Of a stretch of DNA of 64,000 nucleotides, positions 12,679 through 22,899 are shown piece by piece; within the stretch, counting starts at the first letter, position 1, and the number at the start of each line of letters is the position of its first letter. The stretch is from assembly GCF_011075055.1 (NCBI RefSeq), contig NC_058144.1:9638138-9702137 (forward strand). Reading direction: 5' to 3'. The stretch comes from Mangifera indica. Lineage: Eukaryota; Streptophyta; Magnoliopsida; Sapindales; Anacardiaceae. Position numbers and translations under genes: made by a program. The notes under the pieces were generated by a model. That model did no database searches, was not told where the DNA came from, and worked only from the letters and a program-made list of their open reading frames with translations.

Positions 12679-13399
12679 GGGCAAAGGACAATTTTCCACC
12701 CAAAAGTATGTTGTTTTTTCAAATTTTCTTTTGTTAACTTTAAAAATCTTATTTACTTATTGATAGATGGTTAAAATTAACGATTTTACAGGGAAAATCA
12801 TCATTTTATCTGTAATATTAAAAATAAACTTAAATTTCATTTCATTTTCCCCTCTAAACCCTAAAAACTAATAATTTCTCTCAACCTAACTTTTCAAAAA
12901 CAATATTTTCTCCCTAGGGTTTTCAAGTTTTCAAATTCAATTTTTCGACAACATTTCTTCCTCTCCAACTTGGTCTCCTTTTGACAATCTTCCTTGGTAT
13001 TGTCGTCAACAAAGACAACTCATCTCCGTCGAAACAAAGATGAACTGTCTTTGTCTTTGACAAAGACAAATCGTCTTTGTTGACAACAATGCTGAAGAGA
13101 ACCACTAGGAGGAGGTCGTGTAGGAGAGGAAGAGACGTTGTCTAGAGGCCATCGGAGAGGAAACAACGTTGCCAAAAAATTGAATCTGAAAACTTAGAAA
13201 CCCTAGAGGAAAAATGCTATTTTTAAAAATTTGAGTTAGGAGAAAATTGTTAGTTTTTAGGGTTTAGAGAGGAGAAAATGATATAACTAATAGACTTAGT
13301 TAATTTTAATCACCTATGGGTGGGTTAATGAAATTTTCAAAGTTAACAAGGGAAACTTGGGAAAGTAACATACTTTGGATGGGAAATAGTCCTTTAGCC
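12679..13399. mobile_element. Foldback Mutator-type MITE with arms of about 270 bp
   Basis: The left arm begins GGGCAAAGGACAATTTTCCA; the complement of the right arm begins GGCTAAAGGACTATTTCCCA. The arms stay alignable through CCTCTAAACCCTAAAAACTA (both copies) and an AGGGTTT stretch to about 12950 and 13130. The interior contains a small palindrome around AAGACAAATCGTCTTTGT. Flanks CTATTTTTA and TTTTTTTTT match at 6 of 9 bases, so the target duplication is only tentative. Non-coding; the short minus-strand frame inside is a by-product. Confidence 0.7.
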
Positions 13400-14960
13400 T
13401 TTTTTTTTTTTTAAATCGTAAAGTTCATTAATGAGAAGTTCACATTAACATAACTTGCTGACGTTATGGAAATTAAGTTTTAATAGAGCTCATAATAAAT
13501 ATGTAATATGAAAATGATGTGATATTTCTGATCACAGGAAATTACTATGAAAGGCAAAATCTCAGTATGATCATATCCTGAATTGAGGACATTGTCGTCA
13601 TTAATAGGAGAATATGTTGCTCCCTGAATGGCAACAAGAGTTGAAGTCAAAATTGTCTGAAAGAAGAAGTAAGAGATTAAGCAAACGCAAACCCACTTCA
13701 TCAATCTAGTGACACCATTAAAGTGGAGATTATTGAAGTCTACTAATATAAAAAGAAACACAATCTGACAAAGCAAGGCCTTAATTTTTGGTTCAACTTT
13801 ACTATATGCTTTCTTAAAGGCTCCTAATCCCTAGAAATCTTTATTAAATTAATGAGCAACAAAGTGAACTTTAAATTAGTTTTTCATCTTTAAAATTAAA
13901 ACTAAAAAACATGCTAGAGATTTTATCCACTATAACCCAAATCAAACCAAAAAATTCACAATTGGGGTTGTCTTTGTCATCAAGTGCTTTAAGCATATAA
14001 TAATTTACATATTCTAAACCAAACTTCTTCGCATAGGATTCTAATCTTTCACCTCTCCTTTCTTTGTCTTTTTATAGTGTGAACAGAAGCTAGCATTACA
14101 AAGACCTTGGCTTGGTGGGTCACAGAAGAAGTAGATTAAAGAGAGAAGTGGCAGGGAATTATTATAAAAATCTGCCAAAAAAATGTGGTTGGGATCTTAG
14201 GTTATAAGAGAGTTGGGTCACTCTCAAATCAAATGTAGTGAAGCAGCCGTGCAGCATCTCAGCCATGAAAATGATTTTACTCTTTAACATTTGTTGTACA
14301 ACCTTTTGGCTACCCACTCAGGTTTTCTGAAAGAACAATACTAACCCATGTTCCGTTTACACCTGTGAAGTATTGTATACATAAAGAAAGTGGGTATTTG
14401 ATTTAAAATTAACAGTGAATTAGTGGAGAAAAGAGGGAATCTGAGTGAATGATGAGCAGAGCAGAGAGAAACAGGCACCCAGCAGAGCATGTTATTTGAA
14501 GGTACTCTGTAAAAATGGTAGTGCCAATTTCAACACTACAAAATTGTAGGAGCAGGAATTCGCAGAATGGCACATCACATGCAACATAAAAGGAGAGAGA
14601 GCAAATGGCAGAAAAGTTAAGGTCATTGCTCGCTCGCTCTTGGTAAAAACACACTCAAAATGTTCAAAACATATTAAGAATACATCTAATCAATCATCCC
14701 ATTCCTAATACAAAAACTAAGAAAGAGAGAAACTTCAGAAAAAATATATAAAACCCTTAAATCTTCTCACTAAAACTACAGTACCATTTCATAAAAATTT
14801 CATCAACTTTGTACACTATCATCTTCATCAAGTACACTAATACTAACACAAGAAAGAAGGAATAAACGACAAACACAAAAACCAAAGAAAATCTTCTCCT
14901 AAATAATCTAAACAAAACTATGTTTCTTGAATTTTGACGATTCAACTAATTAATGTCGAC
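13400..14960. other. Intergenic region and 3' flank of the SMR gene
   Basis: Several short minus-strand frames exist but none begins with ATG and shows a known domain. The last few hundred bases before 14960 are likely the 3' UTR of the minus-strand SMR gene. Confidence 0.3.
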
Positions 14961-14963
14961 TCA

Positions 14964-15290
14964 TCAGCTTGCTTTCTCGACATGGATTTTGAAGACGGTG
15001 TCCAAGTCGGGTGGAGTGAAGAACTCTCGTACTCCGTTAAAATGGCATCTTGAAGGAGGAGGCCTGCGCTTTCTTGGGGCAGGTGGGCATGGTAATCTCT
15101 CTGGTATTCTTGATTCTCTCGCTGTTGGAGTCGTTGAAGAGGCTTCTTCGTCTTGATCTTCACCGTCTTTACCTCTCGGTTTGGTATTCACAGGCTTTAG
15201 TGAAGTCCGTATAGAAATTCCGGCGATTACCCATTTTTTGCCTTCACCGTCTAACCCAACTTCCGTTTGTGATTTCTTCGAAAAACCCAT
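14964..15290 (-). CDS. SMR6: SIAMESE-related CDK inhibitor (SMR6-like)
   Basis: This is an intronless frame of 108 residues starting [20 protein letters not shown]. The frame extends six codons upstream, but that extension lacks an ATG, so the methionine at 15290 is the start. Landmarks are the N-terminal [13 protein letters not shown] block, the central SMR signature [13 protein letters not shown], a basic proline-rich [14 protein letters not shown] stretch and the C-terminal [13 protein letters not shown] motif. SMR proteins bind CDKA/CDKB-cyclin complexes in the nucleus, block mitotic entry and promote endoreduplication or growth arrest. The N-terminus and the [10 protein letters not shown] block fit SMR6-like members best, but the paralogue number is from memory, not a search. 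A TATA box lies about 235 bp upstream, with E2F and AACGG motifs beyond it. The length is normal and all motifs are intact. Confidence 0.88.
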   Translation of the reverse strand: MGFSKKSQTEVGLDGEGKKWVIAGISIRTSLKPVNTKPRGKDGEDQDEEASSTTPTARESRIPERLPCPPAPRKRRPPPSRCHFNGVREFFTPPDLDTVFKIHVEKAS

Positions 15291-15523
15291 TTTAGTTTCA
15301 CAACTCAAAGTAGAAAAAAAAAAAAAACAGAGCTAAAGAACTCAGGTTTTAGACCCAAATGAAAAAAGAGGAAAAACCAGAGAAAGGGATTGACAGATTC
15401 TGACGAATAAGAGAAAAGGAGAATTTGGAGAAGGAAAGTGAGGGCTTTGAACAAGAAAATTTCACGAGAAAGAGAAAGTTTTTAGTGTAAAATAAGAAAT
15501 CGTCTGAGCGACAGAGAGAGAGG

Positions 15524-15531
15524 TTTATATA
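15524..15531 (-). promoter_or_regulatory. TATA box of the SMR gene
   Basis: On the minus strand the sequence reads TATATAAA, followed downstream by a CT-rich leader (CCTCTCTCTCTGTCGC). It lies about 235 bp before the ATG at 15290, a plausible core promoter with a long leader. Confidence 0.6.
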
Positions 15532-15634
15532 ATGGATAAATTAAGCGTGTTCTAAGCACAAAGACAATTGGGCTAAAAAGAGAGAGACGGGCTGCCCGGT
15601 CATTTACGGGCAGCTAAAACCGAGTGAAAGGGAT

Positions 15635-15648
15635 TTTTGGCGCCAAAA
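15635..15648. promoter_or_regulatory. Palindromic E2F/DP site upstream of SMR
   Basis: TTTTGGCGCCAAAA is a perfect 14-bp palindrome holding two overlapping TTTGGCGC matches to the plant E2F consensus TTTSSCGC, one per strand. It sits about 105 bp upstream of the SMR TATA box. Confidence 0.55.
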
Positions 15649-15676
15649 TTTAGTTGGCTATTTCACAACGGCTCTT

Positions 15677-15685
15677 TTTCCCGCC
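15677..15685 (+). promoter_or_regulatory. Second E2F/DP site upstream of SMR
   Basis: TTTCCCGCC is an exact match to the canonical E2F core. AACGG (15667-15671) and CCGTT (15808-15812, reading CTAACGGCT on the minus strand) resemble the M-phase MSA element bound by three-repeat MYBs. These motifs cluster within about 180 bp. Confidence 0.5.
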
Positions 15686-15812
15686 CATTTTATGTATTTT
15701 TCAGATTCACCCCTATTATTGTTTTTAATGTTTTTGGGAAGTGACCCTGGCAGAGCAGTCAGGCCGTAATCATCGCCTTATTGATCAAACGATTCCGTAT
15801 ACGGCAGCCGTT

Positions 15813-18121
15813 AGCAAAATTATTATTCACAATTAAAAGGATAAAAATCCCAATAAATTAATAATGAGAACATTTTATGCCGAAAATTTGCTTATTTTTG
15901 TCACAAATTAGGTCAATTACGATGACTAATTATTAATTTAAATTAAAAAGAGATTAAAAAATTATTTTAAACTTTGAATTTGAGTTAAAGACAAAGAAAT
16001 TGGTCAATGTTATGTCCCCCAGGTAGCCAAGTTGCGCCTCTTCCCCTCGCACAAAAGGATAAATTCCATCCATAATTTGATTTTGACAAGTAGTCCTTGT
16101 CCAGTAAGCATACAAATATCACACGGCACCGACAAAAACCCCACTAAAAAATTGCATTCGGACTGTCATGGCCCAACCCGAATGCTGCTAAACCCGGTCC
16201 AATTACAATTTAGGTTAATTAAATATTTTTGTAAGCATTAAATTTGCGAAATGAAAGACGATGGGCCTTGGGATTTTAAGCGAAGAATCGGGAGTAGAAA
16301 CCATGGAGGCATGGAGTGAAGCTTCAAAGTTGGAAGACAGTTTGGTAAGATAATATGGTGACAGTCAAATAGAATAGTGACACGCGGGGTACACTGAGCT
16401 GGGGCGGCTGGTCGAGAGGGCCATGTCAGAAGAAGAGGTGACTTTGACGCATGCATGCATTTGCATTTGCATCACATGGCGGCCTTGTCACGTGGGCCCC
16501 AAAATTCTCTACTGGACCGACCTGACGAAAGCCATTGCAGTGGTTTCCATTTCTGTCTAAAACCCCGACCGGGTTGGATTAATTCGGGTCGTATTATATC
16601 CCTAGACAACGTTAAAATCATACTGAAATAGGACAGTTATCCACCATTCATACCAACTCATGAACTTGGTCAACAAATGGATGATCAAATCACAGCCGTT
16701 GGTTAAGTATACTAGTTGGACGAAGAAGTAGGGCCTCCAGGGAACCGACCTTTTGATAAGCCTAGCCACTTTTAAGAAGTGGGCGATGTGAGCCAATTGA
16801 AAGAGACCTTGTTGCATGTTTTTATTAAATTCAACATTGTGGCCAATTGATCTACCATGATCATGGCCCCCTTTAGAATTAATACATTCAACCAAAGTCA
16901 ATTCTAATGAGTATTGGGCAAGTTTGCGTATTCCTGCTGAAAAAGAAAATTATGATTTTTACGTTTTAATAGTGAATACTTTGTGACTAAATTATTATGC
17001 TTGTAATAATCGAATCATATATTATATTATGTATTAAAAATTTAATTTTTTGTATTAAGTATCACATATTATATCATATTGTATGATACAGTTTTTAAAA
17101 AATAAAATAATAAAAAATTTAATTTACACGTTATTATTTTAAAAAATATTATAAAATCCTTAAAAATTTAAGATTTTTCATAAACATCCTTATTATTTCA
17201 TTTTTTTTTAAAATATATCGATAATATGTATTATATCGTAAGATACATAACATTTCGTATAATATATCTATGATATCGTATTAATTCAATATATCTCATG
17301 ATACATATTGTCTTTTACTTGTTTCATTTTACATCGTATCGTAAGATATGTATTGTATATTATATGATACTAATAACTATGAGTATGCTCATAAAGTGTG
17401 ATTTCAACATTCCCATACAGTCAATCTAATAAACTAGGGAATGTTTGACAGTAATTTTAAGAGCAAACTAGGTTTAAGTTAAAGTTTCATAAACATAACA
17501 AAAACTTGAACTTAAATATTTTCACGTAAAATTTTAATATTCCACTAATTATACTGACTTTTGGGGATCTTCTTGGGCTAATTTGAATTACACAAACAGC
17601 TAAAAAAAAATTCTCTCAACTGGGGGGTGGGTGGGGATAATTTTAAAAATAATTTTGAATTGCATGTTGAAACAGTGGTAGAGTAGCAGCCACAAGTTTT
17701 ATCATAATAATGCAAAAACAAACACAGTTTGAAGTTGGTCCATAATTTTCCCACGTAGGGGGCGGCGAAGGGCGGCGAAGGGTGGCGAAGGGTGACAAGT
17801 AAATTTTGTTTTGGTCGGTTTGATTTTGATTTTGCCGTGTCACTTCACGCATGCGACCTTCATAATTCTCGAATATTATAAGGTCATTAATAAAATATTT
17901 CTTCATTTTATGTAATATATTTATGTAAGCACACACACAATATTAGTTGTACAACTTGGATTTTCCTGAAGAGGGAGCCATGAAGCAGAATTTTGTACAT
18001 GTCGTCCCAATATTTTATCAAGTATATATCGAAAAATCTGATGCCTATCCCATCAAAGGGATAAATTTAATAAGGGTTTTTTGTTCAACACTCCATCTTT
18101 CTTTTTTTATTATAAATTTTA
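15813..18121. other. Intergenic region with G-box/RY motifs and a GGCGAAGGG minisatellite
   Basis: At 16449-16500 there are a CATGCATGCAT RY element and GTCACGTGGGCCCC (a G-box joined to a TGGGCC site II motif). At 17759-17792 a 10-bp unit around GGCGAAGGG is repeated about three times. No convincing coding frame is present. A possible short first exon (MEAWSEASKLEDSL then gtaaga, near 16302-16346) could not be extended. Confidence 0.35.
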
Positions 18122-18796
18122 GGTGCGGGGATTATTTTTTATTTAAACTTTAATGTAAAAATAAATATATATTTATTAAATTTAAAAAATTTAAATACTT
18201 ATCTATAACATAATTTTTATTAAAAATCTTAGTTAGAATTATAGGTAAAATTATTATTTATTAAAAAATTATAGTTTTATCACATTTTTCTCTCTAAGTT
18301 TAATAATTTCATAATTTTTGTTTTACCCAAAGTTTTTAAGTATTGAAAAGTGACCATCTCACCCTCAAATCCCTAGGTTTTTTTTCTCTTTTCTTTGACG
18401 ACTATTTGAAGATAAGACGGAGAGCCGGTGACCATCTTTGGCAGTTGAAGAGACGTTTCTTTAGCTACCAGACATGGTCATTGGCTCTTTGTCTAGTCTT
18501 TAAACTGTTACCATCGCTGGAGAAAAAAGAAAAAAAACTTAGGGATTTAGGGGTAAAATAGTCATTTTTTAAAATTTGAAAACTTTGGGCAAGAGAAAAA
18601 TTATGAGATTATTAAACCTGAAGAGGGAAATATAATAAAACTTTAACTTTTTTAGTAAATAATGATTTTACCCTTAACTCTAACTGATATTTTTTACAGA
18701 AATTAGATCATAAGTAGTTGTTTGAATTTTCGAAACTTTATAGATATGTATTTTTCTTTACATTAAAACTTTGGTTGAGAAATAGTCCTTTTGGCC
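18122..18796. mobile_element. Mutator-type foldback MITE with exact 9-bp target duplication
   Basis: The flanks are identical: TAAATTTTA at 18113-18121 and at 18797-18805. The left arm (TTTAAACTTTAATGTAAAAA) matches the complement of the right arm (AAAGTTTTAATGTAAAGAAA) and stays alignable for about 260 bp, through TTTAATAATTTCATAATTTT on the left and TTTAATAATCTCATAATTTT on the right. The right end reads GGCCAAAAGGACTATTTCTC on the minus strand, the same terminus as the copies at 812, 9706 and 12679. No transposase. Confidence 0.85.
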
Positions 18797-19592
18797 TAAA
18801 TTTTAAGTCAAGTTTAATTAGGACCGGCTACCTTGCAAGCAGATCAGATAAAGAAAAAATTCAATTTCATTCACTATCAAGCTAAAGTTTTATGCCAAAA
18901 TATTCAACAAAAATGTATATAAAATTAACAAGTGGTATCTCTGATTTTCCATAAAGAATCAGAAGTTGATGATGTATCAAGCAAATGGTGGACCCCTGAA
19001 TGTTGTTAAATCTTGACCATACAATGTGATTTTTTTATTTTTATTTTTTATTTTTTTGTATTATGCAGAAGATTCCTTCAAACTTATAGTCATGAAATTT
19101 CTTTCTCAAATTTGCATCATGAGATAGAGATCAGTTTAATCTGATCCTCATTCATGGAATCTAACAAATCAAGAAAACAGCGACCCAATTGTAACAATCT
19201 TACTTTGTTCTTATTTTCTTATCCTTCATCATCGATCTTCAACTATTTCTAATTGAGTAACGTTATGTGTACCTATTTTTTATACATAATTCATATACAC
19301 AGTGATATGTTATAATGTAATTAGGTGATTTTAAAACATGTGTCATTATATGATAAAGAAACATTTAATCACATGATAACACCTCATCTGTGTATACAAC
19401 CAAAAATAGGTGCACATAGTTTTATTGTTTCTAATATTATTGGCTGCCATTGATGTTAATAGTAATATTATCTGTATATATATTTTATATATAAAATGAG
19501 TATATAGATAATGTGTTATAATGTGATTGAATATTAATTTATTTTTAATTTAATATTATCTAATTATATAATAATATATTATTTATATATTT

Positions 19593-19628
<36 letters not shown>

Positions 19629-20251
19629 GTAGAAATAATTTTATTGTTTTGTTAATGGAAAATGATTGAGAATTACGTTATTTGATGTCCCTTTTTTAAG
19701 ATTTGTCGAATTAAGAAAATTAATAAAGGCTTCTGAAGATCTTTTGTCATATGAAAACAAAATGATACATTTGAGAAGTTTTAACCTTTGTGGCTATAAT
19801 ATTGTTCTTTAGGAAATATTAATTTTTGGGGTATTTTTAGCCAAATAGTAGTCTCAAGATCTTGTATCAAAATTTCAATCTTTTACTGTGAAAAAAAATA
19901 TTTTTTTTTAACAATAAAGTCAAAAACTACATGAATAATCAAAAAATTAACTTCCGTGAACATAACAAAGTCTTTCATTGAGCTGGAAAAACTCTGAAAA
20001 TGGGCGGTTGCAATTAGACCTAATAAAATGTGTGGGTTACCTATGGGTATCTAATTAAGAAGGTATGAGTTTTAGATTTTTGAAGCTATATCCATTTAGA
20101 ATTGTATCCATAGATAATAGATTTTTGTGAGTCGAGTATGGGTTTTAAAAATCACTCTTCGTATAAATTGATTCAGTTTCGACCAATACCTGTTTTTTCC
20201 ATACCTATTTTGACATGATTAGCACGTAATTCATTTGCCTTTTTGCCAAAT
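18797..20251. other. Intergenic DNA with two palindromic MITEs and a TA microsatellite
   Basis: The unit at 19258-19430 is a clear foldback: ATGTGTACCTATTTTTTATA on the left against ATGTGCACCTATTTTTGGTT on the complement of the right. A second, related unit lies at 19455-19640 and ends in an uninterrupted TA run (about 19595-19622). No gene is seen. Confidence 0.5.
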
Positions 20252-20532
20252 TGATAGAATTATGAATTGGGTTATGAATCAAATTAATATTATTGATGAA
20301 ATATTATAGAATATATAAAATAATATTACAATGTAGTCTAAACTGAAATCATAATTATATGAAATAAGAAAAATAATAAATAACTAAACTGGAATCCTAA
20401 TTTTATGAAATAAGAAAAACTAATCTAGAATCCTAATATTGTAAAATAGGAAAAATAATAAATAACAAATTAAAATTAGATTAAATTAGAATTAAATCTT
20501 ATTAGAATTAGATCAAACAGAAATATGTTTAA
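20252..20532 (-). repeat. 3' LTR of the TRIM-like element
   Basis: It aligns along its length with 22113-22379 (shared blocks such as ATTAATATTATTGA, GAAATAAGAAAAATAATAAA and TTAAAATTAGATT). The LTRs differ at many positions and by several indels, so the insertion is old. Confidence 0.75.
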
Positions 20533-21597
20533 CACTTTTCTGCAATTACAACATGAGCTTTTAGAGTTGCAATTGAAGACAAAAGTTCAGAAGTCAATTG
20601 CGTCAGGAGAGAGAGATTGTGTGCGCCTGAGAGAAAGGCTAGGCTGACATCGACTCGATCTTGGGCGGTAATTAGTAATTATGGGAACTAGAAAAAAAAT
20701 GTACAAAAATTATACGGATATAATACGAAAAATGGTAAAAAAAATTGTCATAAAATTTGGATACAGAACGTGTATATAAGAGTTTAATACGACACATTGC
20801 TAGTAATACATTTATAAAAATATAACAATACAAACAATAATTTTAATACTTTTCATAGATTTCCTGGTTAAAATCAATATAATAATTTAAATGTAAAGTA
20901 ACCTAATATAACCTAATATAATATAATATAATATATTATCAATATTCAATCATTACAAAAAATTATTATTTCATAAAATTTTTTATCAAATATTATCATT
21001 TTATGAAATTTTTATCAATTCATCACCAAAATATTATGATTTGTTATGTTTGAGCTAAGAAAATTAAACATATATGAGAGACCTATGAAATACCTTCATA
21101 ATGCCATTCAATATGTAAAATACACATTAGAGCTTTGAATAACAAAAAAATGAGTTTTTTGTTTTATATAATTATGATATTATGGTAATTAGTTGAAAAT
21201 GTAAGAGACATTTTCATACATTAAAAATTCATAAAAAACAAAAAACGTATAATATGAAAAATATATATGTTTAATACAAGAAACATATAAAATACGTATT
21301 TAATACGTTTTGGGTTCAAAAATTCAGAATAACAAGTTTAAAACATGAATTAAACAAAAATACGAATAATTCATGTTTTTACTAACTAGGCTAAAGAGGG
21401 GGGAAAGATGTTGTCAAAAAAAGAATCACAAACTGTTGAAGGCAACAAGGATAACGGGTAAATGAAACTATAACAATGGAACCAACAATGATTGAAAAAA
21501 GCTTTGAATTAGCCATAAAAAGAAAAAAGAGACCAATAGAGTACATAAAACCTAGTAAAGTCTAAGAATAAAGAAAGGTTGAGACGTTACTGATACA

Positions 21598-22050
21598 AAT
21601 GAGAGGACCACTAACATTAGAGAGATGAGAGTAGGTGCTCAACTGGTTGAGAGATAAGAACAAGGGCTCAATCATGAGAGAGACAAGCTTAAGAGCTAAA
21701 TCGTGAGAGAGACAAGCGTAAGAGCTCAATCGTGAGAGAGACAAGAGCAGGGGCTCAATTTTGAGAGAGATGAGAGCAATGACTCAATTGTGAGAGAGAT
21801 AAGAGTAATGACTCAACTATGAGAGAGATGAGAGCAGGGGCTTGGGAAAAAACTCTTTTCAAAACTAAAGGATATTAACCACTTTGATACCATGTAGACA
21901 AGACCACCAACATGAGAGAGATGAGAGGAGGTGCTCAACTAATTGAGAGATGAGAACAAGAGCTCAATTATGAGAGAGACGAGAACAATGACTCAATCGT
22001 GAGAGAGACGAGAGCAATGACTCAATCGTGAGAGAGACAAGAGCAAGGAC
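21598..22050. repeat. GAGAG-rich tandem repeat array inside the TRIM-like element
   Basis: Units of roughly 33-36 bp around GGCTCAATCGTGAGAGAGAC are repeated about 7 times at 21600-21845 and 4-5 times at 21905-22050. The two sub-arrays share a larger unit that begins GACCACCAACATGAGAGAGA. It is preceded by TTGATACCATGTAGA, which includes the PBS, so part of the element was duplicated internally. Confidence 0.65.
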
Positions 22051-22112
22051 TCGAGAAAAGAGTAGTTTTCAAAATTAAATGACACAAAAAGATATTAACT
22101 GCCTTGATACCA

Positions 22113-22379
22113 TGTAGAGTTATGAATTAAATTATAAATTGAATTAATATTATTGACAAAATATTGTATAATATATAATATTATAATATAATCTAAATTA
22201 AAATATTAACACTATGAAATAAGAAAAATAATAAATAATTAAACTAAAATTCTAATTTTATGAAATAGACAAATAATAAAAAACTAAACTAAAATCTTAA
22301 TCTTATAAAATAAAAAAAATAAATAATTAATTAAAATTAGATTCCATCATAGAGTCAAATCAAATACGAATATGTTTCA
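22113..22379 (-). repeat. 5' LTR of the TRIM-like element
   Basis: On the minus strand it runs from TG to CA, with the primer-binding site immediately downstream (22112-22099). Its partner is 20252-20532. Confidence 0.75.
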
Positions 22380-22899
22380 AAATGTCTAGCTACGATAATT
22401 AGTCAAGAAAAAAAGGAGAGAAGAAAACCCACACGACAAAGCATATTAGCCTTCTGACAAAAAGAAAACTGCAGTAGTCAGGAATTTGTTTCTATCAGTG
22501 GCCACATCACACCAATTAATCTGAAGAAAATTGATTAAGAACGAAAGAACTCTACTTTCGGTAGAGATCAGGTGCATTCATAATGCATACAATTACAAAA
22601 TGCGGCAGATTCCTCAATCAGTAGGACCATCGCTTGCCTTGCCAACTCACCCATATATTAACATAAAACAAGTGGCTTTTGTCCCCAGCAGCCCACCCTT
22701 GCAACAGATATACCCATCAATAATATTACAGATGTAGAGCCACTAATTCAAAGATTCAATTATTCAAGAATTGTTATACGAATAAACCCACTTGTTTATA
22801 TCTAGCTTTTGCAGAGTTTGGATCGATCAACGTGTAAAGTTTTTTTTTTAATTTTCATGCAGTTGCATTTGAAATCAGCTTTTGCATGAGAAAGTATTA

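Larger units (their letters stand above)
20252..22379 (-). mobile_element. Small non-autonomous LTR retrotransposon (TRIM-like)
   Basis: Two direct repeats of about 270-280 bp flank a 1.58-kb interior. Read on the minus strand, the 5' LTR (22379-22113) starts TGAAACATATTCG and ends CTCTACA. It is followed at once by TGGTATCAAGGCAG, a primer-binding site like the tRNA-iMet PBS (TGGTATCAGAGC) used by many plant elements. The 3' LTR (20532-20252) starts TTAAACATATTTC and ends CTATCA. AAAT lies directly outside both ends. The interior has no gag or pol frame, only GAGAG-rich tandem repeats, so the element would need enzymes in trans. Confidence 0.75.

Noticed and set aside
13480..13776. Hydrophobic 98-residue minus-strand frame
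   Set aside because: It has no ATG start, no recognisable family and AT-driven Phe/Ile/Tyr content typical of chance frames.
14239..14262. TGAAGCAGCCGTGCAGCATC, reminiscent of miR167
   Set aside because: It differs from the known mature sequence at several positions and I see no complementary arm nearby for a precursor hairpin.
16238..16456. 72-residue minus-strand frame near the G-box cluster
   Set aside because: No homology could be recognised and composition is proline/serine-rich without structure; the promoter motifs alone do not make it a gene.
18343..18561. 72-residue frame on the plus strand
   Set aside because: It lies inside the MITE at 18122-18796.
21598..22050. Regularly spaced GAGAG repeats as a possible CRISPR-like array
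   Set aside because: This is plant nuclear DNA, the units are contiguous without unique spacers, and they lie inside an LTR element.
22531..22737. 68-residue frame just before the giant gene
   Set aside because: It precedes the start codon by about 160 bp, has no family features and is probably 5' flank or leader sequence.
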